A DNA stretch of 64,000 nt from Buchnera aphidicola str. Bp (Baizongia pistaciae) (lineage in GTDB: Bacteria > Pseudomonadota > Gammaproteobacteria > Enterobacterales > Enterobacteriaceae). This document shows positions 21,073 to 31,205 of this stretch, in pieces. The notes below the pieces were generated by a model that worked only from the letters and a program-made list of their open reading frames with translations, was not told the origin of the DNA and did no database searches. The stretch's first letter is position 1, and each line of letters opens with the position of its first letter. A program made the position numbers and the translations under genes. The stretch spans positions 310,001 through 374,000 of the forward strand of contig NC_004545.1 of NCBI RefSeq assembly GCF_000007725.1. The letters run 5' to 3'.

Positions 21073-22035
21073 ATGATCAAAAGAATTGGTGTATTAACAA
21101 GTGGGGGAGATGCTCCAGGGATGAATGCAGCAATTAGAGGAGTCGTAAGAACTGCCCTAAGTAGAAATTTAGAAGTTTTTGGAATATACGACGGCTATCT
21201 TGGATTATATGAAAATAGAATGATTCTGTTAGATAGATATAGCGTTTCTGATATAATTAACAAAGGTGGTACATTTTTAGGTTCAGCTCGGTTTTCTAAT
21301 TTTTTTAAAAAAGATATACGATCGATAGCAATTAAAAATATGCAACAAAGAAACATTGACTTCTTAGTAGTTATTGGAGGTGATGGTTCATATGTAGGTG
21401 CACAAAAATTAACAGAAATGGGTTTCCCATGTATTAGCATACCAGGAACCATTGACAATGATGTAGCTGGTACAGATTATACTATAGGATATTTTACAGC
21501 ATTAGAAACAGTTGTAGAAGCAATTGATAGATTACGAGATACTTCTTCTTCTCATCAAAGAATTTCTATAGTAGAAGTTATGGGGCGTAATTGCGGTGAT
21601 TTAACTTTATCAGCAGCTATAGCTGGAGGATGTGAATTTATAGTGTTACCAGAAATTGAATTCACTAAAGAAGAATTAGTAAAGGAAATAAAAAATGGTA
21701 TAAAAAAAGGAAAAAAACATGCTATTGTGGCTATTACAGAATACATTTGTAACGTTGAAAAATTAGCCAAATATATTCAACGAGAAACATGTCGTGAAAC
21801 TAGAGCAACAATTTTAGGACATATACAAAGAGGTGGGGCTCCAGTAGTTTATGATCGTATTTTGGCATCCAGAATGGGAGAGTACTCTGTAGATATATTA
21901 TTACAGGGATTTCAGGGCCGATGCATAGGTACGATTAATGAAAAAATGGTACACCATGATATTTCAGATGCACTCAAAAATATGAAAAGACCATTTAAAT
22001 TTGATTGGTTAAAGACTGCTAAACAGTTATACTAA
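21073..22035 (+). CDS. pfkA: 6-phosphofructokinase I
   Basis: Commits fructose 6-phosphate to glycolysis using ATP. The 320-residue product equals E. coli PfkA in length. The ATP site starts with [14 protein letters not shown] (residues 5-18) and includes GGDGSYVGA; the catalytic aspartate lies in [15 protein letters not shown] (about residues 126-140). [13 protein letters not shown] and [14 protein letters not shown] are conserved. It is preceded by the leader hairpin at 21036. The next gene, tpiA, lies on the opposite strand after a 0.9 kb spacer. Confidence 0.98.
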   Translation: MIKRIGVLTSGGDAPGMNAAIRGVVRTALSRNLEVFGIYDGYLGLYENRMILLDRYSVSDIINKGGTFLGSARFSNFFKKDIRSIAIKNMQQRNIDFLVVIGGDGSYVGAQKLTEMGFPCISIPGTIDNDVAGTDYTIGYFTALETVVEAIDRLRDTSSSHQRISIVEVMGRNCGDLTLSAAIAGGCEFIVLPEIEFTKEELVKEIKNGIKKGKKHAIVAITEYICNVEKLAKYIQRETCRETRATILGHIQRGGAPVVYDRILASRMGEYSVDILLQGFQGRCIGTINEKMVHHDISDALKNMKRPFKFDWLKTAKQLY

Positions 22036-22958
22036 ATATATATAAACGTTTAAAATATATATATTATTTACTAAGAAAATAAATCCTATTATTTAACTTA
22101 TAGAAAAAATTATATAAAAAATTTATTTAGAATTTATTATATTAATAATATTTTATGTTTTATAAAAAATTTCAGTTCAAATATAAATATTTTATTAATT
22201 TAAAAATTATATATTGTTTTATGACGTTAGAATTGACTAATATTCATAGATTAAGATGGAAATAAGTGTAATTATTGAATTCAAAAAAATATTATCTACC
22301 TTGTGTTAGCATATTATACTCATAAATAAAATATATTTTATTAAGTAAAATATTATTATACATTTATTTATAAGTAAATATCAACTTTTAACAAAAAAAT
22401 TAAATTTATATATTATTTCTTAAATATTAAAATTACTTATTTTTTGAGTCTTATCTATTGAATATATACTAAGTTTAATATAAGAATTTAAAAAAATAAA
22501 ATATTAAAAATATTAATAATTTAATCTACAGATCAAATGACAATTTTAATTCATGTTTTATTTTATACCAGAAATATAGTGTATAATGTGATAAGTACAT
22601 TTTATATTCAAATTCATTTTTCTAAAACTATATTTTAGATAAAAATAATATTATAAATGCTAAAAAATAAATTTGTTTTTAATTTTTAATATAATCACTA
22701 TTTTTTTTTAATTCATATTATATGTTTTTTTTACAATTGTTATCATAAAATTTGACATACAATATAAGAATTTAAAACGCATTAATATACTGATGTTTAA
22801 TAAAAAATAAAAAACAGAATTAACTGATTAAAAAAATTAATTCTATCTATTTTTTATACATATTTTGTTTAAGATATGTTTAAAAAATAATATACATACA
22901 TTGTAATATTCTTTTTATTACAAGAAAAAATTTAATATTTTAATTATTATTAAATATA
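22036..22958. other. Gene-poor spacer, pfkA to tpiA
   Basis: About 0.9 kb between convergent pfkA and tpiA. No gene-like ORF is visible. In E. coli sbp and cdh lie between pfkA and tpiA, and I recall glpF near here in other Buchnera; none is readable. The only defined element is the tpiA terminator at 22802-22844. The motif TTGACA at 22752-22757 has no matching -10 box. Confidence 0.55.
22802..22844 (-). terminator. Rho-independent terminator of tpiA
   Basis: AGAATTAA (22816-22823) pairs with TTAATTCT (22837-22844). Read on the minus strand the stem is followed by GTTTTTTATTTTTTA, a strong T-rich tail, about 115 bases after the tpiA stop. On the plus strand a second T-run (TCTATTTTTT) follows, so it may also stop transcripts from the pfkA side. 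Confidence 0.7.
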
Positions 22959-23717
22959 TTAACAATTATTAAGTAACTTTTTAAAAAAATCTAAAGATAA
23001 TGATGCAGATCCTACTAGAAATCCATCTATATTTTTTACATCATATAATTCTATGATATTATGTTCGTTAACAGATCCTCCATATTGTAGAGAAAATAAT
23101 TTTATCGTTGAATTCTGTTTATTAAAAATATAATTTTGAATAAACATTAAAATTTTTTGTATAAAATTGATAGATGGAATAGTATTTGTACCTATAGCCC
23201 ATTTAGGTTCATATGCTATTACAGAGTTATTAAATCCACTTGGTCCTAATAGATCAAAAATAGCATCAATTTGAAATTTACAAATTTTTTCAGTTTTACA
23301 TGACAAATATTCATGCTCTGTTTCTCCAATACATAATACTGGAATCAAATGTGAATCTTTAACAATTTTAAATTTTTTAGCAATAATTACATCATTTTCT
23401 CGATGATATTGCCGCCTTTCAGAATGACCTACTAAAACATAACTCACTCCCACATCTTTTAACATATTAATAGAAACTTCCCCAGTAAATGCGCCAATTA
23501 AGTTAATATCTACATTTTGAGAACCTAATAAAATACTTGAATGAGAAATAATTGATTTCATTGGATACAAGTACACATATGGAGGCATAATAACTAATTT
23601 TATTGATGATTTATTTTTATGACGAATATAAAAATTTACTAAAGGTTTTAATAACGTTTGAAGTAATTGAATATTTCCATTTAATTTCCAATTTGCTATA
23701 ATTATTTTTTTTTTCAT
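22959..23717 (-). CDS. tpiA: Triosephosphate isomerase
   Basis: Interconverts dihydroxyacetone phosphate and glyceraldehyde 3-phosphate. The product has 252 residues (E. coli 255). Catalytic positions are visible: lysine in ANWKLNGN (residues 8-15), histidine in VGHSERRQY (about 95) and glutamate in YEPKWAIGTN (about 167), plus the phosphate-gripping loop and GFLVGSASL at the end. It is followed by a strong terminator. In E. coli it is not next to rpsA; here it lies just downstream on the same strand, so deletion has joined the segments. Confidence 0.97.
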   Translation of the reverse strand: MKKKIIIANWKLNGNIQLLQTLLKPLVNFYIRHKNKSSIKLVIMPPYVYLYPMKSIISHSSILLGSQNVDINLIGAFTGEVSINMLKDVGVSYVLVGHSERRQYHRENDVIIAKKFKIVKDSHLIPVLCIGETEHEYLSCKTEKICKFQIDAIFDLLGPSGFNNSVIAYEPKWAIGTNTIPSINFIQKILMFIQNYIFNKQNSTIKLFSLQYGGSVNEHNIIELYDVKNIDGFLVGSASLSLDFFKKLLNNC

Positions 23718-23758
23718 TATTTGATTCTCATAATCTTTATATTTAATTTTATAATTTT

Positions 23759-23804
23759 AACTAAGTTACTTCAACATAATCTATATCCAGTAACTTAGTT
23801 TTTG
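23759..23804. terminator. Strong hairpin between rpsA and tpiA
   Basis: AACTAAGTTACT (23759-23770) pairs perfectly with AGTAACTTAGTT (23789-23800) with an 18-base loop. The plus strand continues with TTTG; the minus strand continues AAAATTATAAAATT. It lies 41 bases upstream of tpiA and about 200 bases downstream of rpsA, so on the minus strand it probably ends or processes the rpsA transcript. The weak minus-strand T-tail leaves the direction open. Confidence 0.6.
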
Positions 23805-24004
23805 TAAACATTTTTCCATTACATTATTGAATATTAATATTAAAAATTTTTAAATTAATACTTGCATATAATCTTTAAAAATTATTGAACAACAACAAAT
23901 ATAATTACTAACACAACCTTTAGTATTTAAATTATTAACATTACTTACTGAACAGATAGTTTTTGAAAAAATTAGTTATAAATATTACACAAAATAATAA
24001 TTTT

Positions 24005-25705
24005 TTAATCAACATTTTTAGCTGCTTTAAACGCTTCAGTCATAGCATTGGAAAAATTTTTATCTTTATCTATTTCTTGTTTATGACTATTATTTTTTTT
24101 TATGTCATTACTTATTTTAAGTTCTTGTTTTTCAAGTATAGATAAATATATGATTCTTTCTTTTTTGTCTATACTATTTAATTTTACTTCAACTATTTCA
24201 CCAATTTTTGCTTTATTCCAAGGTTTGTTGTCATGTACATTCATAATTTCATCAGAAATATTTAAAAATTTTATCAATCCGTCGATATGTTCTGATAACG
24301 AAACAACAATAACATTATTATCAATTTTTTTAATAGTTCCAGATACTAAACTACCTTTTTTATGACTAGAAACATATTTTGCAAATGGGTCTTCTTGTAA
24401 TTGTTTAATTCCAAGAGAAATTCGTTCTCTATCTGGATCAACTTGTAACACCACTGCTAAAACCTCTTCTCCTTTTTTATATTTTTTTACGGATTCTTCA
24501 CCAGATATATTCCAAGATATATCAGATAAATGAACTAAACCGTCAATACTACCTTCTAAGCCAATAAATATTCCAAAATCTGTAATAGATTTAATTTTTC
24601 CTACTACATGACTTCCCTTGTTGTATTTCTTAGAAAACTCCATCCAAGGATTGTTTTTACATTGTTTTAATCCTAAAGAAATACGTCTTCGTTCTTCATC
24701 TATATCTAAAATCATTACTTTAACAACGGAATTCACTTGTACCATCTTTGATGGATGAATGTTTTTATTTGTCCAATCCATTTCCGAAACATGTACTAAC
24801 CCTTCTACTCCTTCTTCAATTTCTACAAAACATCCATAATCTGTTAAATTTGTGACTCTTCCTGTTATTTTAGTTTTTTCGGGATAACGTTCAGAAATTT
24901 TTGTCCAAGGATCATCGCTTAACTGTTTTAAACCTAAAGAAACTCTAATCTTTTCTCGATCAAATTTTAATATTTTAATTTTAACTTCATCACCTATATT
25001 TACAATTTCACTAGGGTGTTTTACTCGTTTCCAAGCCATGTCAGTAATATGTAACAATCCGTCTACGCCTCCTAGATCTACAAATGCTCCATAATCAGTT
25101 AGATTTTTTACAATACCTGATACTATCAGACCTTCTTGTAAAGTTTCCAACAATAAGTTTCGTTCAGCATTATATTCGGATTCAATTACAGCACGTCGTG
25201 ATACAACTACATTATTTCGTTTTTGGTCTAATTTAATAACTTTAAATTCTAATTCTTTACCCTCTAAATGCATGGTTTCTCGAACAGGTCGTATATCTAC
25301 CAATGATCCAGGTAAAAACGCACGAATATCTTCTAATTCAACAGTAAAACCACCTTTAACTTTTCCATTTATTAATCCAACAACAGTTTTAGAATCTTTA
25401 TATGCTTGTTCCAAAGTTAACCAAGCTTCATGTCTTTTAGCTTTTTCGCGTGATAATAATGTTTCTCCAAATCCATCTTCAATAGCATCTAATGCAACAT
25501 CTATTTGATCACCTACTTTAACCTCAAGTTCTCCTTGAGAATTTTTAAATTGATCTATAGGAATTTTAGATTCAGATTTTAGCTTCGCATCTACTAATAT
25601 TGTATCTTTGGTAATAGCAACAACAGTACCTTGAATAATTGAACCTGGTCGAGTCTTAATGTTTTTAAGGGATTCTTCAAATAATTGTGCGAAAGATTCA
25701 GTCAT
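24005..25705 (-). CDS. rpsA: 30S ribosomal protein S1
   Basis: RNA-binding ribosomal protein needed to load most mRNAs. From the ATG at 25705 ([15 protein letters not shown]) the product has 566 residues (E. coli 557); an ATG ten codons upstream adds residues without a counterpart. Six S1 repeats follow one another at about residues 21-87, 105-171, 192-260, 277-347, 364-434 and 451-520, recognisable by repeats of [21 protein letters not shown] type. Conservation is highest in repeats 1 to 5. The tail ends with [10 protein letters not shown] as in E. coli. It is 110 bases downstream of cmk. ihfB, which follows rpsA in E. coli, is missing. Confidence 0.98.
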
Positions 25706-25815
25706 ATTAATAATCGTAAAGTATAATTTTAACATCTATTTAGTGTCATTACTTAAATAGAGTTACGTATAAGATCTATAATTTTCCTTATTATAGGCTA
25801 AAATAAAAATAATAA

Positions 25816-26508
25816 TTATAATTTAAACTTTTGCATTTTTAGTATGTAACTCAGTAATACATTACTTACTTGTTTTAAACTCATATAGGTAGAATCTATT
25901 AAGATAGCATTTTTTGCAGGAATTAATGGAGATATTTTTCGATTATGATCGCGTTGATCACGTGTTTTCATGTCATAAAATATTTTTTTATAATTACAAC
26001 TATTAATACCTTTTTTTTCATATTCTAAACAACGTCGTGCTACTCTTGTTTTAAAATCTGATATTAAAAAAAATTTTATTATTGCATCTGGAAAAACTAC
26101 TGTTCCCATATCACGCCCATTAGCTATTAATCCAGGAAATTTTCTAAATGATCGTTGTTGAAATAAAAGAAAATGTCTAATATAAGGAATACAAGCTAAT
26201 CTTGATGCTAAGTTTCCAATGTATTCTTGACTAATATTAGTAAATAGGGATTGTGATATTACATAGTTTTTAAAATTAATACGTTGAATAAAATCATGTA
26301 AATTTATATTTTTAAATAAAATGTTTAAATTTCTTGATGAAAAACAAACATTATTTTTAAAAATTATAAATGCTAAAACTCTATATATCCAACCTGATTC
26401 TAATACGTTCCATTGAAGTTTTTTAGAAATTACTTTACATACTGAACTTTTTCCTACTCCGCTTGGGCCATCAATTGTAATAACAGGTACTAAGTTTTTA
26501 AAAGACAT
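25816..26508 (-). CDS. cmk: Cytidylate kinase
   Basis: Phosphorylates CMP and dCMP with ATP. The 230-residue product (E. coli 227) starts with the P-loop TIDGPSGVGKSSVCK (about residues 10-24). The NMP-binding region ANGRDMGTVVFPDA and the lid region with RRCLEY and RDQRDHNRKISPL are intact. It is followed by rpsA on the same strand as in E. coli. The central part diverges more than the termini but no stop or frameshift is present. Confidence 0.95.
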   Translation of the reverse strand: MSFKNLVPVITIDGPSGVGKSSVCKVISKKLQWNVLESGWIYRVLAFIIFKNNVCFSSRNLNILFKNINLHDFIQRINFKNYVISQSLFTNISQEYIGNLASRLACIPYIRHFLLFQQRSFRKFPGLIANGRDMGTVVFPDAIIKFFLISDFKTRVARRCLEYEKKGINSCNYKKIFYDMKTRDQRDHNRKISPLIPAKNAILIDSTYMSLKQVSNVLLSYILKMQKFKL

Positions 26509-26664
26509 ATTTTATATAATGTTTTTAAAATAAAATAATTTGTGAAAGAAATGGTTTTTAAAAATCTAAACTAAAAAAATAATATTATTTCCTAAATCTT
26601 TATTTAAAAACTTAAAAATAACATAGTTTGTGTATAAAATATATATGTAACTGCATATAAAATT

Positions 26665-27948
26665 TTAATATGAACAAATAGATTTTAACTTTTGAAAATA
26701 ATCTGGGAACGTTTTGTTTACGCACTTGTAGTTGAGTAATGTAACTTTTATACCAGATAATGCTATCAGCGCAAAACACATAGCTATACGATGATCATCA
26801 TATGTATTTATTTTTGCGTAAACAAAATTAATTGGCGGTAAGATTTCAATATAATCGTTACCTTCTATCACCTGTGCTCCTATTTTTTTTAGTTCATTAG
26901 TCATAGCAGACAATCGATCTGTCTCTTTAACCCTCCAATTATATATATTTCTAATTACAGTTTTTCCTTTAGAAAAAAGTGCTACAATAGCGATAGTCAT
27001 AGCAGCATCAGGAATATCATTCATATCTAGATCAATTCCTATTAAGTCTTTTTTTTTGCAAACAATAAAATCTTTTCCAAAAGTAATATAAGCACCCATT
27101 TTTTTTAGTACATTTGCAAATTTTACATCACCTTGAATACTATTTAAACCTATTCCAGTGACTTTAACTGACCCACCCTTGATTGCCGCAGCTGCTAAAA
27201 AATATGAGGCAGAAGAAGCATCTCCTTCTATACTATATTCTTTTGGAGATATATATTTTTGCCTTCCTTGGACATTAAATTTGGTATAGTCTTTGTGTAT
27301 TATCTTTATACCAAACTTAGAAATTAAATTTAATGTGATATCTATGTATGGTTTGGATACTAATTTTTCAGTTACAGTAATTGTAGAATCAAGTTGTGCT
27401 AATGGAGTTGCAATAAGCAATGCGCTCAAAAATTGGCTAGAAATTTTTCCACTTACAAAAATATTACCTCCAATAAAACCACCTTTTATTTTTATAGGTG
27501 GATATTGATCTTGTTCAGAGTATGTTATTTGTGCACCTCCTTGTTGTAACGCTTGAACTAAATGTTTTATAGGTCGTTGTTTCATTCGTTTATTTCCAGT
27601 TAATAATATATTATTATTATTTAAAGAAAATATAGCAGCTAACGAACGAAATGCTGTTCCAGCATTTCCTAAAAATAGTGATGTTTTATGACTAATATTT
27701 AACGGTTTATTACAACCTTCAATTGTACAACTTAAATTTGTATAAGAACAATTAAATTTTATCCCACATATTTTTAGTGTATTTAGCATATATTGTGTAT
27801 CTTGACTATATAAAATGTTTTTTAAATGCGTAGTACTATTAGACATTGCTGACAATAATAAAGCTCTATTCGTAATACTTTTAGATCCAGGTAAATTAAT
27901 TGTTCCATTGACTAAAGAAATAGGGTTTAATGTTAAACATTCATGCAT
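26665..27948 (-). CDS. aroA: 3-phosphoshikimate 1-carboxyvinyltransferase (EPSP synthase)
   Basis: Transfers enolpyruvate from PEP to shikimate 3-phosphate on the way to chorismate and the aromatic amino acids, which a symbiont would supply to its host. The 427 residues equal E. coli AroA. Conserved sites are [14 protein letters not shown] near residues 20-33, [11 protein letters not shown] (about 92-102), [46 protein letters not shown] and [13 protein letters not shown]. It lies 73 bases downstream of serC, the same order as E. coli serC-aroA, and is probably co-transcribed. Confidence 0.98.
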   Translation of the reverse strand: MHECLTLNPISLVNGTINLPGSKSITNRALLLSAMSNSTTHLKNILYSQDTQYMLNTLKICGIKFNCSYTNLSCTIEGCNKPLNISHKTSLFLGNAGTAFRSLAAIFSLNNNNILLTGNKRMKQRPIKHLVQALQQGGAQITYSEQDQYPPIKIKGGFIGGNIFVSGKISSQFLSALLIATPLAQLDSTITVTEKLVSKPYIDITLNLISKFGIKIIHKDYTKFNVQGRQKYISPKEYSIEGDASSASYFLAAAAIKGGSVKVTGIGLNSIQGDVKFANVLKKMGAYITFGKDFIVCKKKDLIGIDLDMNDIPDAAMTIAIVALFSKGKTVIRNIYNWRVKETDRLSAMTNELKKIGAQVIEGNDYIEILPPINFVYAKINTYDDHRIAMCFALIALSGIKVTLLNYKCVNKTFPDYFQKLKSICSY

Positions 27949-28021
27949 ATGTATTTATTTCCTTCTCATAAAGTTGTTATTTTTAATAAATAATTATTAA
28001 TTTTTTTATTGATAAATATTA

Positions 28022-29143
28022 TTATCCATACTTTTTTTCAAATATTTTCATAAAATTAATTAATTTCAGTACACCTTTTATCGGCATAGCATTATAAATA
28101 GAAGCTCTAATACCTCCTTTAAGATTATGTCCTTTCAAAGCATGTAATCCATATTTATATGCTTCTTTTACAAAAATTTCATGTAATTTAGTATTAATAA
28201 TTGTAAAAGGTACATTCATGCGAGAACGATTGTTACTAACTACATCATTAATATAAAAATCTGTACTATCTATCATATTATAGAGCATATTTGATTTTAT
28301 TATATTTCTTTTTTCAATTTCTTTTATACCACCTATTTTTTTGATCCATTTTAAAATTAGTCCAGATAAATATAAAGAAAATGTATTTGGAGTGTTAAAC
28401 ATTGAATTACTATTAACAAGTATTTTATAATTTAGAATAGATGGTACATATGAATTAATATTTTGTAATAAACTTTCATGCATAATAATTAGCGTAATTC
28501 CAGAAGGGCCAATATTTTTTTGCGAACTAGCATAGATAAAACTATATCGTTCTAAATTAATTCTTTTCGACAAAATTGTAGAAGAAAAATCACCTATAAC
28601 TATTTTTTTATCATTAAATTTTGGCTCTTCATGAATTGCTATACCATCAATCGTTTCATTAGGACAATAATGCAAATATAGACTATTATCATTAATTTCC
28701 CAAGTATTCATAGGAAGTATATATTGTTTTTTATTATTTGTTTTACATACATTTAAAATGTTTGTATAACAATATTTTTTCGCTTCTAATGCTGCACTAT
28801 AAGACCAATACCCACTATTTATATAATCTACAACATTATTATGAGAAGAATGATTAGCATTTTTTGAAAAATTCATAGGGATAGCTGAAAATTGCCCTCT
28901 TGCACCTCCATGGCAAAATACTATCTTATAACTGTTAGGAATATGTAATAATTTTCGTAAATTATGCTTTATTTCTTGAACAACAGATATAAATTCTTGG
29001 CTACGATGACTTATTTCCATGATAGATTTTTTAAGATTTTTCCAATTGTATAATTCTCTTTTAACTTGACATAATACTTCTCTTGGAATCATAGCTGGGC
29101 CAGCACTAAAATTGTAAACTTTAGTTGTGTCATTCATAATCAT
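28022..29143 (-). CDS. serC: Phosphoserine aminotransferase
   Basis: PLP enzyme for serine synthesis; it also acts in pyridoxal phosphate synthesis in enterobacteria. The product has 373 residues (E. coli 362), with NFSAGPAMIPREVL at the start, CHGGARGQFSA, YCPNETIDGIAI, the PLP lysine in YASSQKNIGPSG (about residues 204-215) and HALKGHNLKGGIRASIYNAMP near the end. The ATG at 29143 gives MIMNDTT; the second ATG at 29137 is equally placed relative to the weak GAG. The extra length over E. coli is scattered. Confidence 0.97.
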   Translation of the reverse strand: MIMNDTTKVYNFSAGPAMIPREVLCQVKRELYNWKNLKKSIMEISHRSQEFISVVQEIKHNLRKLLHIPNSYKIVFCHGGARGQFSAIPMNFSKNANHSSHNNVVDYINSGYWSYSAALEAKKYCYTNILNVCKTNNKKQYILPMNTWEINDNSLYLHYCPNETIDGIAIHEEPKFNDKKIVIGDFSSTILSKRINLERYSFIYASSQKNIGPSGITLIIMHESLLQNINSYVPSILNYKILVNSNSMFNTPNTFSLYLSGLILKWIKKIGGIKEIEKRNIIKSNMLYNMIDSTDFYINDVVSNNRSRMNVPFTIINTKLHEIFVKEAYKYGLHALKGHNLKGGIRASIYNAMPIKGVLKLINFMKIFEKKYG

Positions 29144-29255
29144 TTACTCAGATAAAATATCTTATATTCTATTGTTATGTTTTTATAAAAAAAACATAAA
29201 TAAATTAATAATTTATAGCTAATAAAAATTTTAAACATATATATATTTTTCTTAT

Positions 29256-30554
29256 CTATTCTAAAAATTCTAATCCATTCATGTAGTTATTTCTTAATAT
29301 TTTAGGTATTTTAATTCTCCCGTCTTTTTGCTGATAATTTTCTAAAATTGCTGCTAAAGTTCTTCCAACAGCTAATCCAGATCCATTAATAGTATGTATA
29401 AAAATTTTTTTATTTTGTGCGTTACAATGAAATCTTGCTTTTATTCTTCGAGCTTGAAAATCTAACATGTTGGAACAAGAAGATACTTCTCGATAAACAT
29501 TTTGAGAAGGAAACCACACTTCTAAATCATAGGTTTTAGAAGACGAAAATCCTATATCTCGTGTACATAATAACGTTTTTCGATATGGTAATTTTAATAA
29601 TTTCAAAACTCTTTCAGCATGTATTGTTAATTCTTCCAATTTCTGCATAGAATCACTTGGATGTACAATCTGAACAATCTCTACTTTATCAAATTGATGC
29701 GTACGAATTAAACCTTGTGTATCTCGTCCGTAAGACAGAGCTTCTGAACGAAAGCAAGGTGTTTTAGCAACTAACATAATTGGTAATTGTTGTTCATCTA
29801 ATATACAATCACGAAACAAATTAGTTAACGGAACTTCAGCAGTCGGTATTAATGCAAAATTATTATTATTTTGTGATTCATCTAAAAGTGATTTAGCGTA
29901 AAATAAATCCGTTTTAAATCTAGGTAATTGACCTGTACCATATAAATTATTTGTTTTAACTAAACATGGAACATATGTTTCTAGATATCCATGTTCATTA
30001 GTATGCAAATCTAACATAAATTGTCCTAAAACTCGATATAAAAGAGCTATTTTTCCTTTCATAATGAAAAATCTAGATCCAGAAATATTAGCTGCAGATT
30101 TCCAATCAAAACCATTGAGATGATTTCCTAATTCAACATGGTTTTTAATTTTAAAATTATAATTTTTTATAATTCCCCAACGACTAACTTCTTGATTATC
30201 ATCTGAACCCATTCCATCAGGAATGTTAATATCTGGAAGATTAGGAATATTCATTAAAAAAATATGAATTTGTTCTAATAAAATTTTGAGTTCTTTTTTC
30301 ATAACGTCTATTTTTTTTTTTAATGTTATTATTCTTTCTTTCATACATTGAATATTTGGATGTATAAGTTTTATTCTTCCAATATGTTTAGATAAAGTGT
30401 TATGTCTTGATTGAAGCTCTTCTACTTTAGTTTGTAAAATTTTTCGTTTTTTTTCCATTTCAGTAAATTGTTTTACATCTAACGAAAACCCGCGTCTAGC
30501 TAAGTTTTTAAAAACAAACTCTATATGGTTGCGTAACAAATTAGGATTTAGCAT
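29256..30554 (-). CDS. serS: Seryl-tRNA synthetase
   Basis: Class II synthetase that charges tRNA-Ser. The 432-residue product (E. coli 430) has the N-terminal coiled-coil tRNA-binding arm (about residues 30-105, rich in lysine and leucine) and a class II core with motif 2 FRSEALSYGRDTQGLIRTHQ and motif 3 GSGLAVGRTLAAILENYQ. One substrate, tRNA-Ser(UGA), is encoded at 48559. It is divergent from trxB; E. coli has lrp, ftsK, lolA and rarA between the two. Confidence 0.98.
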   Translation of the reverse strand: MLNPNLLRNHIEFVFKNLARRGFSLDVKQFTEMEKKRKILQTKVEELQSRHNTLSKHIGRIKLIHPNIQCMKERIITLKKKIDVMKKELKILLEQIHIFLMNIPNLPDINIPDGMGSDDNQEVSRWGIIKNYNFKIKNHVELGNHLNGFDWKSAANISGSRFFIMKGKIALLYRVLGQFMLDLHTNEHGYLETYVPCLVKTNNLYGTGQLPRFKTDLFYAKSLLDESQNNNNFALIPTAEVPLTNLFRDCILDEQQLPIMLVAKTPCFRSEALSYGRDTQGLIRTHQFDKVEIVQIVHPSDSMQKLEELTIHAERVLKLLKLPYRKTLLCTRDIGFSSSKTYDLEVWFPSQNVYREVSSCSNMLDFQARRIKARFHCNAQNKKIFIHTINGSGLAVGRTLAAILENYQQKDGRIKIPKILRNNYMNGLEFLE

Positions 30555-30723
30555 AATTATATTATTTTATTTTATCTGAATTTTAACATGAAATTGTGTA
30601 ATATCTATTAAATTAGATAGTAAGTTTATTGATTTTTAAAACATTTATTTAGTTTCATAATCTATATTACCTTTAAATTCATAGTTATTAATAGACATTT
30701 TTTAATATCTTTTTAAGGAAGCT

Positions 30724-30831
30724 ATGTTGTTTCTACAAGATAATTTATTTATGATTAAATATAAAAATTACATTTTTTATACATTCTTCTTGATTATTTT
30801 AAGTGAAGGTTGTATTGTCACGCTATTTTAA
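30724..30831 (+). CDS. Possible 35-residue membrane peptide
   Basis: The ATG at 30724 is preceded by AAGGAA (30715-30720), one of the better ribosome-binding sites in the spacers, though the spacing is short. The frame runs 35 codons to a TAA. The second half, NYIFYTFFLIILSEGC, is hydrophobic like a signal or membrane segment. I recognise no family. It could be a real small membrane peptide, the eroded start of a lost secreted protein, or chance. Confidence 0.25.
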   Translation: MLFLQDNLFMIKYKNYIFYTFFLIILSEGCIVTLF

Positions 30832-31051
30832 ATGAAATTAGTTCTTTATTTAAAAAACATATTTAGCAAATATTAATTATTTTATATCCATGTTATTTTT
30901 AATAAAATTAAAATTTATTTATTTCTTCTCTAAAATGTATTCTTTATTAAAAATTATTATTTTTAAATATTAAAATGAAATGTTTAAATTATATAGGATT
31001 AAATTTTTAATTTTTTCTTATTTTAAATTAAATTTTTTATCAAGTTTAAAA

Positions 31052-31089
31052 TTGAAATAAAAATTATGTTATAATAATTTTTATTTCAA
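31052..31089. repeat. 16-bp perfect inverted repeat upstream of trxB
   Basis: The arms TTGAAATAAAAATTAT (31052-31067) and its exact complement (31074-31089) flank the loop GTTATA. It lies 117 bases before the trxB start. On the minus strand the stem is followed by TTTTAAAC. It may be a terminator left from a deleted gene between trxB and serS, or an operator-like dyad for trxB. Confidence 0.65.
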
Positions 31090-31205
31090 AAACAATTAAT
31101 ATGCAATAGATAACATTTAAAAAAACAAAATATATAAATTTTATGTTTTTTACAAAACTAATTTAAATAACTTTATGTCTATCTTATAAATGATATATAT
31201 CATTC

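Larger units (their letters stand above)
30555..31205. other. Divergent spacer, serS to trxB
   Basis: These 651 bases replace the E. coli interval with lrp, ftsK, lolA and rarA. No remnant of those genes is readable. The spacer holds a 35-codon ORF with a ribosome-binding site (30724-30831) and a perfect 16-bp inverted repeat (31052-31089), plus presumably the promoters of serS and trxB. Confidence 0.6.

Noticed and set aside
22752-22780. TTGACA as a -35 promoter box upstream of the tpiA terminator
   Set aside because: No acceptable -10 box lies at 16-18 bases, and no plus-strand gene follows.
25706-25735. Ten-residue N-terminal extension of ribosomal protein S1
   Set aside because: The ATG at 25705 gives exactly the E. 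coli start [13 protein letters not shown].
30555-31205. 4.5S RNA or another stable RNA in the serS-trxB spacer, prompted by AAGGAAGC
   Set aside because: The conserved flanking pairing of 4.5S RNA is absent; the motif is better explained as a ribosome-binding site for a small ORF.
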